This document shows, in pieces, positions 26,418 through 35,110 of a stretch of 64,000 nucleotides of DNA (the stretch's first letter is position 1; every line of letters starts with the position of its first letter). The stretch comes from JBBDIK01 sp964640385. GTDB taxonomy: Bacteria; Actinomycetota; UBA4738; JBBDHU01. The notes under the pieces are model-generated. The model searched no databases and was not told the origin of the DNA. It saw only the letters and a program-made list of their open reading frames with translations. A program made the position numbers and the translations under genes. The stretch is taken from contig CAZXFL010000005.1 of assembly GCA_964640385.1 (NCBI GenBank), forward strand, positions 1 to 64,000, read 5' to 3'.

Positions 26418-27530
26418 ATGGCGTCGTTCTGCGGCCGGTGCGGTTCCCCCCTCCACGAGGGCGACCGATTCTGCCGCAAGTGCGGCACCCGCGCGGACGA
26501 GGTCGAACCGGTCGCGAGCGCCACCGAAGCCGCGCAACCGCTTCCCACCCCGACGGGCGAGTCCGTGGGAGCTCCACCGACGCCGCCACCGACAGGGAAC
26601 AAGGGCCCGGTGCTGATCATCGGCGCGCTCATCTTGGTCGGCATCGCGATCGTCGGGGTCCTCCTGCTCACCCGGGGCGCCGGCGAGGATGTCGTGGCCT
26701 CTCCATCGGCGGCGCCGAGCCCATCGGCGTTACCGTCGCCATCGGACTCCCCCCCGACCGGGTCCCAAGGGACCGGGCCGAAGCTCGCAGATGCCCGACT
26801 TCGCGAGTCCTGGCAGCTCGACTACCGCGTGAAGTCCGCCAGCACGTCGAGTCTGGAGGGCACCACCTATCACTACGTCTTCCACTTCGACCCACACTGC
26901 AAGGACGGGGCATGCGACGTCACGATGGGTACCGAACCGACGATCGTGCTCCAACGGAACGCCGCCGCCTACAAGGGAGACGCCACCGCGAACTTCGGCT
27001 CCACCTGCAACGCTGCGGCGATCCCGTCACACACGACCGTCTTCCTGCGCGTCTCGAGGGCCGCGATGAAGGACGGCAAGTGGACCGCGACGAAGCTGAC
27101 CGGCACCGTCAAGCAAACGATCGCCGCGCAGCAGGGATGCGAAGCCGCGAAGGTCACCTACGCCGTGAGCGGGCACCCGACCACGAAGCCCTGGACGAAG
27201 ACGAGCGGGATCCCAGGCGTGGCGCTCTCTGCCGACCCCTCGACCCCCGAGGCGGCCGCGCAGGCGCTCCTGACCGCCTGGCGTGCCGGCTCGCGCTCGG
27301 ACGCCCTCGACGTCGCCAACGCGTCGGCTGTCGACGACCTATTCGCGATCCCGAGCAGCTACTCGAAGGGACTGTTATTGAGCGGATGCAGTGGCACCAA
27401 GTGCAGCTTCATCTACCGGCAGTGCGAGCCGCGAGCGCAGTGCAGGAAGTACCCGTCGCTGATCTTCTACGCCTACTCGACCGGCAGCGGCTACCGCATC
27501 GACCGGATCGTGCAGGCCATCGGCGACTGA
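26418..27530 (+). CDS. zinc-ribbon membrane protein with large extracytoplasmic domain
   Basis: The 370-residue protein starts with a zinc ribbon (FCGRCGSPLHEGDRFCRKCG, four Cys). A Pro/Thr linker, one membrane helix (VLIIGALILVGIAIVGVLLL), a second Ser/Pro-rich linker and an outer domain with several Cys follow. The layout places a cytosolic metal-binding module opposite a sensor or binding domain. ATG 26418 is chosen because the zinc ribbon begins at once. Function unknown; the 218-aa protein at 44652 has the same plan without sequence similarity in the outer part. Confidence 0.75.
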   Translation: MASFCGRCGSPLHEGDRFCRKCGTRADEVEPVASATEAAQPLPTPTGESVGAPPTPPPTGNKGPVLIIGALILVGIAIVGVLLLTRGAGEDVVASPSAAPSPSALPSPSDSPPTGSQGTGPKLADARLRESWQLDYRVKSASTSSLEGTTYHYVFHFDPHCKDGACDVTMGTEPTIVLQRNAAAYKGDATANFGSTCNAAAIPSHTTVFLRVSRAAMKDGKWTATKLTGTVKQTIAAQQGCEAAKVTYAVSGHPTTKPWTKTSGIPGVALSADPSTPEAAAQALLTAWRAGSRSDALDVANASAVDDLFAIPSSYSKGLLLSGCSGTKCSFIYRQCEPRAQCRKYPSLIFYAYSTGSGYRIDRIVQAIGD

Positions 27531-27578
27531 GCCTCTCCCGCTTAGGACCCTGTCCCGACGCTCCGCACACACCTGGCG

Positions 27579-27584
27579 TAGACT
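27579..27584 (+). promoter_or_regulatory. -10 box TAGACT upstream of the beta-helix gene
   Basis: TAGACT lies 54 bases before the inferred AUC start at 27639, leaving a leader that contains the strong AGGGAGG ribosome site at 27626-27632. Confidence 0.45.
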
Positions 27585-27638
27585 CGACCAGGCGCTGATC
27601 CGACCAAACCGGAGCGTGCACCCAGAGGGAGGAACCGC

Positions 27639-29519
27639 ATCCAGAACCGCTGGTCTCGCCGGACGACCGTCCGCTTCGCGGTGACGCTTGCTCTGATCGG
27701 CGGAGCGCTGGCTGTGACGACGCCGGCGCGGGCTGTGATCGACTACCCCGTCACCACCACCGCGGATGCTGGAGCCGGCTCGCTCCGCGCAGCGATCACC
27801 AGCGCGAACGCCAACCCGGGCGCGGACACGATCTCCTTCAACATCGCCGGCACGGGCCCGCACGCGATCGCCCTCGCAACGTCCCTCTCCGCGATAGCCG
27901 ACCCGGTAACGATCGACGGAACGACCGAGCCCGACTTCGGCGCCGGCCCGGCGCCCGTCGTCCAGGTCGACGGAGCGGCCACAACCGGCGCCTACGGCTT
28001 CGTATTCGGCGCCGGCTCCGACGGGAGCACGATCAAGGGACTGTCCGTCGGGAACTTCGACCAGGACGCCATCCTCGTAGCAACGGACGGCAACACGGTG
28101 ACCGGCAACTACCTCGGGCTCGCGCCCGACGGCACGACGACCACGCCGAACCTCGCCGGTGTTCACGTCTTCACCGCGAGCAACAACGTGGTCGGTGGCA
28201 CGACGTCCGCCGAGCGCAACGTCCTCTCGGGGAACGCCTACGGCGCGGAGGTCTCGAACGACGCGTCCGCGATGAACACCATCCAGGGGAACTACATCGG
28301 GACCGACGCGGCCGGAACGGCGGCGCGCGCCAACTCGATCGTCGGCGTCCTGATCACCGACGCCGACAACACCACGATCGGGGGAACGGCGGCCGGGGCG
28401 GGCAACGTCGTCTCCGGGAATCAAGGGCACGGGATCTTCACGGCGAACGGCGTCCAGGGAACGATGATCCAAGGCAACCGGATCGGACTCAGCGCGACGG
28501 GGGCGGCGCTCGGGAACTCCATCGCCGGCGTAAAGTTCCAAGCCAACTCCGACGGCAACACGGTCGGCGGTGCGACCACGGCCGCGGGCAACCAGATCGC
28601 GAACAACGGCGACGCAGGGATCTTCGTCGAGTTCGCCTCGGACGACAACCTCATCCGGCGGAACTCCATCTTCGCGAACACCGGCGGCTCGATCACGACA
28701 TCCAGCCAGCCCGACCCCATCCTGGACACGGCCATCGCCGCCGGGACCGATCTGTACGTCGCCGGCCGCCTGAGTCTCAACGCCTCGCCGAACACCACCT
28801 TCGAGATCGACGCCTACACGTCGCCGGCGTGCGGCGAAGCGAAGACCTACGCAGGCACCTTCCCTCTCCTCTCTGATGGCTCTGGGAACGGACCGTTCGA
28901 AGAGCTCACGACCGACGCCGCGGTGATCCAGCAATTCGCGACGGTCATCCAGTCTTCGACGTCCTCGTCGGATGTGTCGCCGTGCGTCCCCGTGGTCAAC
29001 GCCGGGTCCAGGATCGCCGTCGCGAGCTTCAGCTTCACCCCCTCCTCGCCGACCATCGACGCGGGCGAGGGCATCCTCTGGGAGTTCGGCGTGCCGATCC
29101 AGCACACCGCGACCGACTCGAGCGGCATGGGCCTGTTCGATTCCGGCCTCTCGAGCACCGGAGACGTCTTCGGCGCGACCTTCCCGGACGCCGGATCGTT
29201 CGCGTACCGGTGCACGATCCACCCCGTGCAGATGACCGGCTCGATCAAGGTGCCCCTCCCGAGCGTGACGAAGAACGGGCGGAAGTTCGACGTGACCTGG
29301 GGCACGGAGCCCACCGACGCCGGCTTCGTCCACGACGTCCAGGTGAAGGTACCGGGGGCGAACAGCTGGAAGACCTGGAGGAACGGCACCACCGACACCG
29401 AAGGCACCTACCGGACGAAGGCAGGACACGGCACCTACCGATTCCGCGCGCGTCTGCGGGAAGAGGCCGACAACGATGCGTCCGCCTACTCCCCTGCCAC
29501 CTCCAAGAAGGGCGGCTAG
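27639..29519 (+). CDS. secreted beta-helix protein with cupredoxin and Fn3-like domains (apparent AUC start)
   Basis: AGGGAGG sits six bases before ATC 27639, and reading from there gives a perfect signal peptide (RFAVTLALIGGALAVTTPARA). Any ATG/GTG/TTG start would remove its basic head, so the start codon appears to be AUC. The mature 626-residue chain has parallel beta-helix repeats (GNYLGLAPDG, GNYIGTDAAG, GNRIGLSATG). A cupredoxin domain follows with type-1 copper ligands H489, C525, H528 and M532 (YRCTIHPVQM), then a C-terminal Fn3-like domain. It should be a wall-exposed or secreted copper-binding surface protein. Confidence 0.8.
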   Translation: MQNRWSRRTTVRFAVTLALIGGALAVTTPARAVIDYPVTTTADAGAGSLRAAITSANANPGADTISFNIAGTGPHAIALATSLSAIADPVTIDGTTEPDFGAGPAPVVQVDGAATTGAYGFVFGAGSDGSTIKGLSVGNFDQDAILVATDGNTVTGNYLGLAPDGTTTTPNLAGVHVFTASNNVVGGTTSAERNVLSGNAYGAEVSNDASAMNTIQGNYIGTDAAGTAARANSIVGVLITDADNTTIGGTAAGAGNVVSGNQGHGIFTANGVQGTMIQGNRIGLSATGAALGNSIAGVKFQANSDGNTVGGATTAAGNQIANNGDAGIFVEFASDDNLIRRNSIFANTGGSITTSSQPDPILDTAIAAGTDLYVAGRLSLNASPNTTFEIDAYTSPACGEAKTYAGTFPLLSDGSGNGPFEELTTDAAVIQQFATVIQSSTSSSDVSPCVPVVNAGSRIAVASFSFTPSSPTIDAGEGILWEFGVPIQHTATDSSGMGLFDSGLSSTGDVFGATFPDAGSFAYRCTIHPVQMTGSIKVPLPSVTKNGRKFDVTWGTEPTDAGFVHDVQVKVPGANSWKTWRNGTTDTEGTYRTKAGHGTYRFRARLREEADNDASAYSPATSKKGG

Positions 29520-30679
29520 CGCGACATCGCCCGCAGGCGTTCGCCGGCGGCCTCGAGCGTCTCCAGCTTCTTCGGGAACGCGAAGCGCAGGATGTTGTGC
29601 CCAAGACGTTCGTCCTGGAAGAACGAGGAACCCGGGACGGCGGCGACCCCGACCTGCTCCACCAGATGCATCGCTGCCGCCGTATCGTCGGCGAACCCGA
29701 GGTGCGAGCAGTCGGCCATGATGTAGTACGCGCCGAGGGGCGGCGTCGCGACGGCGAACCCGGTCTCTTCCAGGATCGAAAGGAGCAGATCGCGACGAGC
29801 GCGATATTCGAGCGCTTGCGTCTCGTAGAACGCGTCCGGGAACCCGAGCGCGACGATGCCGGCCTCCTGAAGCGGCGCAGGGGCTGCCACGGTCAGGAAG
29901 TCGTGGACGGGGCGGATCCCTGCCATCAGGGCGGCCGGGGCAACGGCCCATCCGATCCGCCAGCCGGTCACCGCGTAGGTCTTGGACAGGGCACTGATCG
30001 TGACGGTCCGGTCCTCGAGCCCGGGAACGGTCGCCGGGGGGATGTGCACCGCTCCGTCGTAGGTGATGTGCTCGTAGATCTCATCGGTGAACACGATCAC
30101 GTCGAAGCGCTGGCACAGCTCGGCGATCAGCTCCAGCTCCCGGCGGGAAAACACCTTGCCGGTCGGGTTGTTCGGCGTGTTGATGACGATGCCGCGGGTC
30201 CGGTCGCTGAACGCGGCGCGCAGTTCGGCCTCGTCGAACCGCCACTCCGGCGGCCGCATGGCCACCAGACGCGGCTGCGCCCCCGACAGGATCGTGTCCG
30301 GCCCGTAGTTCTCGTAAAAGGGACTAAAAAGTAAGACCTCGTCACCCGGGTCCAGCACGCCCAGCATCGAGGCCACCATCGCCTCGGTCGAACCGCATGT
30401 CACGCAGATCTGCGTCTCGGGGTCGACCTCCATCCCGTACCAGCGCCGGTACGCCTCGGCGATCGCCTCGAGGAATGCACGGGATCCCCAGGTGATCGGG
30501 TACTGGTTGATGTCAGCTGTGATAGCCGCCCGCGCGGCCTTTTTGAGTTCCTCGGGCGCCGGAAAGTCCGGATAACCCTGGGACAGATTGATTGCGTCGT
30601 GTTGGTGCGCTAGTCGAGTCATTTCTCGGATGACCGACTCCGTGAACGACGCCGCCCGGTTCGAGATTTGCAACGACAT
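29516..30679 (-). CDS. class I/II aminotransferase, hybrid of host 3' part and element-supplied 5' part
   Basis: The 387-residue PLP enzyme is complete: NLSQGYPDF, INQYPITWGS, CGSTEAM, NTPNNPTGKV, and the PLP lysine in SALSKTYAVTGWRIGW. It resembles KAT/aspartate-type aminotransferases. Codons 1-121 (30317-30679) belong to an inserted element and differ from the native 5' end still present at 48556-48926, to which they are roughly three-quarters identical in protein. The remainder is host sequence. A leaderless TATCAT box six bases before the ATG comes with the element. The stop overlaps the convergent beta-helix gene by 4 bases. Confidence 0.9.
   Translation of the reverse strand: MSLQISNRAASFTESVIREMTRLAHQHDAINLSQGYPDFPAPEELKKAARAAITADINQYPITWGSRAFLEAIAEAYRRWYGMEVDPETQICVTCGSTEAMVASMLGVLDPGDEVLLFSPFYENYGPDTILSGAQPRLVAMRPPEWRFDEAELRAAFSDRTRGIVINTPNNPTGKVFSRRELELIAELCQRFDVIVFTDEIYEHITYDGAVHIPPATVPGLEDRTVTISALSKTYAVTGWRIGWAVAPAALMAGIRPVHDFLTVAAPAPLQEAGIVALGFPDAFYETQALEYRARRDLLLSILEETGFAVATPPLGAYYIMADCSHLGFADDTAAAMHLVEQVGVAAVPGSSFFQDERLGHNILRFAFPKKLETLEAAGERLRAMSR
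30312..30316. repeat. left attachment-site core (attL)
   Basis: TCGTA is the identical core shared with 48556-48560. Around it, CCGTAGTTCTCGTAAAAGGG on the left aligns with CATAGTCATCGTAGAAGGG on the right. The exact crossover dinucleotide within the core cannot be fixed from one integrated copy. Confidence 0.7.
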
Positions 30680-30685
30680 GGGCCG

Positions 30686-30691
30686 ATGATA
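30686..30691 (-). promoter_or_regulatory. leaderless -10 box TATCAT of the element-borne aminotransferase 5' end
   Basis: TATCAT on the minus strand ends six bases before ATG 30679. The displaced native copy has TATCCT seven bases before its ATG, so the element replaced a leaderless promoter with another of the same design. Confidence 0.55.
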
Positions 30692-30819
30692 GCCGAGCCC
30701 AACGTCGCGATTGATCTGGGTGCAACCGTGATCGTCGATCGGGCCGAGTTCAGGGTATTCGCCTTCATCCGAGCCGCGTCAAGGTCGGTTGGGGTTCCTA
30801 GCCCCTGCCAGCCGACTGC

Positions 30820-30931
30820 GGAACCATGGAACCACTGGAACAATATCGCTAGGGAATAGGTCGTACTACGACATGGCCCCACTCAGTGTCTATGCAGGAA
30901 GGGTTCGTAGTTCCATGGTTCCATGGTTTCC
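30820..30931. repeat. cluster of GGTTCCATGG-type inverted repeats
   Basis: GGAACCATGGAACCA at 30820-30834 faces GTTCCATGGTTCCATGG at 30910-30926 across about 75 bases; each arm is itself near-palindromic around CCATGG. It lies between the left attachment site and the end of the primase/helicase gene. It could be a terminator, an integrase accessory site or an origin/iteron; sequence alone does not decide. Confidence 0.5.
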
Positions 30932-32646
30932 TACGCCCCCTTCAGCCCGACGACCCGCCAGACGGTTCCGCCCCGGTGAGTGTTCTTCTCGATGTTCTCG
31001 AGCCGGAATCCGCCGCACGGGGCCTTGGCGGCGGACCTGCACTCGTAGCCGAACGCTTTGGCGGACCCCGGCTCGCTGGGGTCGACCGGGAGCGCTTGGA
31101 GCATCGCCGCCGAACCACCTCGCGTCGACGCGAAGAGTTCTCTGACGGTCCACCCATCGTCCCCGAGCACGTCGTAGATCGCTCGGAGCCAATAGGCCCG
31201 CTCGTCGTTGACGTCGGCAGTCATCTCCCCGCGCTTTCGGCCCTCGTTGCCCAGGAAGGGGAACTGGACGCCGGTGATGTCGCCCACCGTTTCGATCACC
31301 CCGCCGACGACGGCGCACCAGTCCTCAAAGGAGCCGAGATTCGGGCCGCTTGCCAGCGGCATGTTCCGATCGGTCCAGGCAAGGATGAGCACCATCACGG
31401 CCCGGAGCAGCTCTCGCCGGTGTTCTGGGACCCAGTTCTGGAGGTCGATATCGAACTCGCGGTCCTCGGGGTTCTCCACCTGGGCATCAAGTTCGATGAG
31501 GAAGCAACGCCGCGCGATCTCCGGCCCCAGCGTGAGGTTGTTCCCAGTGGCTACCCACGTCGCCGCGTTTGGTAGGTCGGGCATCTGGGAGGACATGATC
31601 ACGCGGCCCGACCATAGCGTCGAGGTGAGTACCGCCGCGACCGCGGCGGAGTCGAACATCGCTCCGGTGGGCACGTTGTCGAGAAACGAGAACTGCGGGC
31701 CCTTCCTGAGGTGGGCCGTGATGCGCTTCTCGACCTCGTTCTCGTCCGTGCTCAGACGAAGGACCGGCGGAGCCTTGCCGACGAGCATCCGCACAATCGA
31801 CTCGACGAGGAGTGTCTTGCCCGTTCCCGGCTTCGGGGCCGAGATCGCTGCCATCGGCGTGGGCCCTTTGATAACCGGTCGCAGCATGGGGGTCAGCATG
31901 AAGGCGAGCGTGTTGACCTTGTCCGAACGCTCCACGAACGGAAACTCGCCGATCATCTGGTCGAGTAGGCGGAGCGCGTGGACTACGTCATCTCGGGTGA
32001 CGTGTTCAGGAACGTCGAATCGGCCGAGCTCGGTCGACGGGGCGAAGTACACGCGCGCCAGCCGGTCGTACCCCATCCGCGTCGTGAACTTGCCGTCCGA
32101 ACGCAGAACCGGGATCTCGGTGATCGCCGCGAGCGGGGGGAGTCGCAAGGAGGGCGTCGTCAAGAGCACCTTGGCGGCGTCGAGGTCGGGTTTGGTGGGC
32201 ACGAGCCCGTCGCCCGATCGCTTCCGCCAGGCCGCGACTTCAGAGAGCCGGTCGCGCATCCGCGTTGTATCAAGGACCCGGATGGTGTGCGTGTGATCCT
32301 CGGTCGCGTAGACCTCCGCCACGTAGCCGCCCTGGTGGTAGAGCGTGGGCGGATCGTTGAAGGCCAGGACCGCCACGATCGCCTCATCGCGCAGTTCACC
32401 AAGATCGCGGTTCGTGACCACAATCACGTCCCGTTCTGGACGCGGGAATGCGATGCGTCGCACCGCGGCGCGGAGCGGTTCCGGAACGTCGTACTCACTC
32501 GCGTTGAACCAGGTTTCGAGGTCGTCGCGCCCGATGCGCACCTCGGGAGGCGTTCGGCCATCCACGACGGGGTACAGATAGAGGGCATCGGCTTCCAGAT
32601 GCGCCTCGAGTTCATCGACCGTCGGGCGCCGTTCCAGCGTTTTCAT
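30931..32646 (-). CDS. primase/helicase-like AAA+ ATPase of a mobile element
   Basis: ATG 32646 follows GAGGAGG and gives 571 residues. The C-terminal half holds a helicase-type Walker A (APKPGTGKTLL), a downstream acidic FSFLDNV strand, and TWVATGNNLTLGPEIARRC, which reads as sensor-1 plus an arginine. The order resembles the ATPase part of phage/plasmid primase-helicases (P4 alpha/D5-like). The N-terminal part has no CHC2 zinc motif. It is the only replication-type gene here and may drive replication of the excised circle. Confidence 0.75.
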   Translation of the reverse strand: MKTLERRPTVDELEAHLEADALYLYPVVDGRTPPEVRIGRDDLETWFNASEYDVPEPLRAAVRRIAFPRPERDVIVVTNRDLGELRDEAIVAVLAFNDPPTLYHQGGYVAEVYATEDHTHTIRVLDTTRMRDRLSEVAAWRKRSGDGLVPTKPDLDAAKVLLTTPSLRLPPLAAITEIPVLRSDGKFTTRMGYDRLARVYFAPSTELGRFDVPEHVTRDDVVHALRLLDQMIGEFPFVERSDKVNTLAFMLTPMLRPVIKGPTPMAAISAPKPGTGKTLLVESIVRMLVGKAPPVLRLSTDENEVEKRITAHLRKGPQFSFLDNVPTGAMFDSAAVAAVLTSTLWSGRVIMSSQMPDLPNAATWVATGNNLTLGPEIARRCFLIELDAQVENPEDREFDIDLQNWVPEHRRELLRAVMVLILAWTDRNMPLASGPNLGSFEDWCAVVGGVIETVGDITGVQFPFLGNEGRKRGEMTADVNDERAYWLRAIYDVLGDDGWTVRELFASTRGGSAAMLQALPVDPSEPGSAKAFGYECRSAAKAPCGGFRLENIEKNTHRGGTVWRVVGLKGA

Positions 32647-33103
32647 CGTGAGCCTCCTCGCTCTCGACAGGCGGACACTAATCCGGTCCTGTCCAGAGCG
32701 GTCTAGCTCACCGAACATCGGGGCGTCCACACCCGATAAGACAATGATACATGACCGTATCGTGGGGAACTGCCACGACGCATCCCCTGCAAGAGCAAGG
32801 GTGTCCCTGCTGCCTCCGGAGCAGCCGGTGTCGCAGTCTTGGCGTGACGAGACGGATTCGCTCGCACGCCCGGATCGGAATCGCGTGACACATGCCCGGG
32901 AACGATTCCGCGCGAATCAGGCACGAGATGTGTCCCGAGCGTGTCGCCTCGGAACTTCCTCGCGATCCGTCGCCTTCCCGTCGCATGCCTGTAGGTACCC
33001 CGAGAGGGTGCTTCGTGTGACACACGGGGGTGACGCGGCCCCGCCTTGCGGTGCAACGGGGTACGGCCTAGACTCCGCCCCACCAGCGTACGGGGGACGA
33101 GCG
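32647..33103. other. gene-poor regulatory stretch upstream of the primase/helicase
   Basis: No credible gene was found on either strand. It contains an inverted repeat GATAC...GTATC at 32746-32761, a second pair CGGAATCG...CGATTCCG near 32877-32914, and several GTGACAC/GTGTCAC-type motifs. These suit a control region or origin, but no function can be fixed. Confidence 0.45.
33046..33074 (+). promoter_or_regulatory. sigma-70-type promoter, TTGCGG-17-TAGACT
   Basis: TTGCGG at 33046-33051 and TAGACT at 33069-33074 are 17 bases apart, the ideal spacing. The downstream small zinc-ribbon gene starts 29 bases later with its own Shine-Dalgarno. Confidence 0.6.
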
Positions 33104-33226
33104 GTGAGCGACTGCCTGTGGTGCGGACATGCGGGCTTCCACATGGGCAAACTGCGCAAGGAGAACGACGGTGCCCGTACGTGCTCCGACTGCGCGGAGT
33201 GTTCGGAGGCCCAGCGCACGGAGTAG
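33104..33226 (+). CDS. small zinc-ribbon-like protein of 40 residues
   Basis: GTG 33104 follows GGGGGACGAG, behind a good promoter. The 40-residue product has a CxxC pair near each end (LWCGHAGFHMGK and TCSDCAECSEAQ), consistent with one structural zinc site. No family could be named. It is one of several small Cys-containing proteins in the element; a DNA- or protein-binding role is only inferred. Confidence 0.6.
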   Translation: MSDCLWCGHAGFHMGKLRKENDGARTCSDCAECSEAQRTE

Positions 33227-33617
33227 GGCAGTGGAGTTCAGCCCATCCCTCGACTGCGGGCGTCGCCGTGTGAGAAGCGCGGCTTGATGGAATCTTGACC
33301 TTGGGGGTACTTGCGGCTGAGGATTCGCAGCAAGAATTCAGGCAAACGCATTGGGGATGCTGACGGAGTCAGCCCCGTGCCCATATTCCCCCTCCCAAGG
33401 GGCCCAAGAGCCGGGGCGGCGCCAGAACGTGGACCACCCCGGTTCTTCTTTTCCGGCCCCCGGCGTGCCCGAAGCTTTGCAGCGTCGGCGGGGGGTACGG
33501 ATGTGCTCCTCGGCGGGCCCGGTGTGGATTGCTGCGCGCTCGACGATCGCGATGCGCACCGCGGCGCTTCGACGCCGACCTCGTGGACCGATAAGGGCGA
33601 GAATCGCGGAACCACCT
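33227..33617. other. 391-base stretch without a recognisable gene
   Basis: Several open frames cross this region on both strands, but none has a good start, a protein-like composition or a motif. I see no gene here; it separates the small zinc-ribbon gene from the 3' half of an IS-split gene. Confidence 0.5.
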
Positions 33618-33810
33618 CTATTCCTCTTCGATCACAGCGAGGCGCCCCTCGTTCGTGACCTCGTAGCTAAGCGCGTGCGCCTTCTCGTCGTACATGCTCA
33701 CTCGAACAGAGCCTTCGTCGTGAAACGACCGGACATCCGACATGTCGACCTCAGTAGCGTCCGTTCCAGTGGTGTACGAGCCAGGGCCTTGGGGTCCTTG
33801 AACGAGAAGA
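33618..33810 (-). pseudogene. 3' half of a 120-residue gene split by an IS256-family element
   Basis: Reading the minus strand from the IS edge gives an in-frame tail that includes ATEVDMSDVRSFHDEGSVRV and ends TNEGRLAVIEEE. It continues the frame of the 5' half at 35111-35280 exactly when the 1,300-bp IS is removed. The tail is a soluble beta-rich sequence of unknown family. Confidence 0.65.
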
Positions 33811-35110
33811 CCACCGCTTCATCCTTACGAGAACTACTAGGCACTCGGAAGGAGAAACGATGGTCAAGGACAACATGGACGCTTTGAGCTGGCTTCGCAA
33901 GCAACTCCTGGAGGCGGATCCCGATCTGCTTCAAGACATGGTGAAGGTTTTCACCGAGACGGTGATGTCTGCCGAAGCCGACGTGCTCTGCGGAGCCGAC
34001 TACGGGGAACGCTCGAACGAGCGGGTGAACCGGCGAAACGGCTACCGGGAGCGCGCCTGGGACACGCGGGCCGGCACGATCGCGCTCGCCGTGCCCAAGC
34101 TGCGGGAAGGTTCCTACTACCCCGACTGGTTGCTCGAGCCCAGAAGGCGAGCTGAACGTGCCTTCGTCTCGGTCGTCGCTGAAGCCTACGTGCGCGGCGT
34201 GTCGACCCGGCGCATCGAGGGCCTGGTGAAAACGCTCGGGATCGAGCGGATCTCCAAGTCGCGTGTCTCCGAGATGGCAGCAGAACTGGACGAGGCCGTC
34301 GAGGCGTTCCGCTCACGGCCCCTGGACGGTCCCTACACCTATGTCTGGATGGACGCGCTGTCGCTCAAGGTGCGTGAAGGCGGGCGCGTGGTCTCGGTCG
34401 CCGGGGTGATCGCAACCGGCGTCAATGCCGACGGCTACCGCGAGATCTTGGGCCTTGACCTGGTCACTTCCGAAGACGGGGCCGGCTGGCTCTCCTTCTG
34501 CAGGGGCCTGGTGGCCCGGGGTCTTTCCGGTGTTTCCCTGGTGATCTCCGACGCGCATCCGGGGCTGGTCGGCGCGATCGGGGCGTCGCTTCCGGGAGCT
34601 GCCTGGCAAAGGTGTCGCACGCACTTCATGAGAAACCTGCTCACCCGGGTGCCCAAGGCCGCCGGCCCGTTCGTCAAAGCACTCGTCGGCTCGATCTTCG
34701 CCCAGCCCGATGCGGAAGCGGTCCTGGCGCAGTTCGCCAGGGTGTGTGAGCAGATGGCGGCCCAGTTCCCCGAGGCGGCGGTGATGCTGCAAGAAGCCGA
34801 GTCAGAGATCCTGGCCTTCCGCGCCTTTCCCTCGTCGCACTGGCGCCAGATCTGGTCGAACAACCCGCAGGAGCGCCTCAACCGGGAGATCAGAAGGCGA
34901 ACCGACGTCGTCGGGATCTTCCCGAACCGCGAAGCCGTCATCAGGTTGGTCGGCATGGTTCTTTGCGAGCAGAACGACGAGTGGATGGTCGCCAGGCGTT
35001 ACATGAGCGTCGAGTCGCTTGCGAAGGCACGGCTCGATGTGATCGAAGGGGAGGCCGAGGAGGTGAAGGCGCTCAGCGAGGCGAGCTGAGGATCAAGGAT
35101 GAAGCGGTGG
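33811..35110. mobile_element. IS256-family insertion sequence, 1,300 bp
   Basis: Perfect 16-bp terminal inverted repeats, CCACCGCTTCATCCTT at 33811-33826 and its complement at 35095-35110, enclose a full-length IS256-type transposase. The flanks (CGAGAAGA and GACTCATA) show no 8-9 bp target duplication, which is unusual for the family. Precise removal restores an open frame. Confidence 0.8.
33860..35089 (+). CDS. IS256-family transposase
   Basis: The 409-residue DDE enzyme starts at ATG 33860 after AAGGAG. The catalytic residues fall in YVWMDALSLKV (first Asp), VISDAHPGLVGAI (second Asp) and NPQERLNREIRRRTDVVGIF (Glu). The N-terminal region includes CGADYGERSNERVNRRNGYR. Length and motifs indicate an intact, probably active enzyme. 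Its GC-rich codon use matches the actinobacterial host. Confidence 0.92.
   Translation: MVKDNMDALSWLRKQLLEADPDLLQDMVKVFTETVMSAEADVLCGADYGERSNERVNRRNGYRERAWDTRAGTIALAVPKLREGSYYPDWLLEPRRRAERAFVSVVAEAYVRGVSTRRIEGLVKTLGIERISKSRVSEMAAELDEAVEAFRSRPLDGPYTYVWMDALSLKVREGGRVVSVAGVIATGVNADGYREILGLDLVTSEDGAGWLSFCRGLVARGLSGVSLVISDAHPGLVGAIGASLPGAAWQRCRTHFMRNLLTRVPKAAGPFVKALVGSIFAQPDAEAVLAQFARVCEQMAAQFPEAAVMLQEAESEILAFRAFPSSHWRQIWSNNPQERLNREIRRRTDVVGIFPNREAVIRLVGMVLCEQNDEWMVARRYMSVESLAKARLDVIEGEAEEVKALSEAS

Noticed and set aside
27375..29951. Very long (858 codons) open frame on the minus strand opposite the beta-helix gene
   Set aside because: It is the antisense shadow of two well-supported plus-strand genes in GC-rich DNA and has an Arg/Pro/Gly-rich non-protein composition.
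30300..30330. tRNA 3'-end as the attachment target of the element
   Set aside because: No tRNA-like sequence is present; both junctions fall in aminotransferase coding sequence.
32700..33085. Minus-strand open frames upstream of the primase/helicase, considered as an excisionase
   Set aside because: No HTH pattern of the excisionase type and compositionally poor; the inverted repeats there look regulatory.
33227..33617. Several open frames on both strands just left of the IS-split gene
   Set aside because: No usable start or ribosome site and no protein-like pattern; treated as non-coding.
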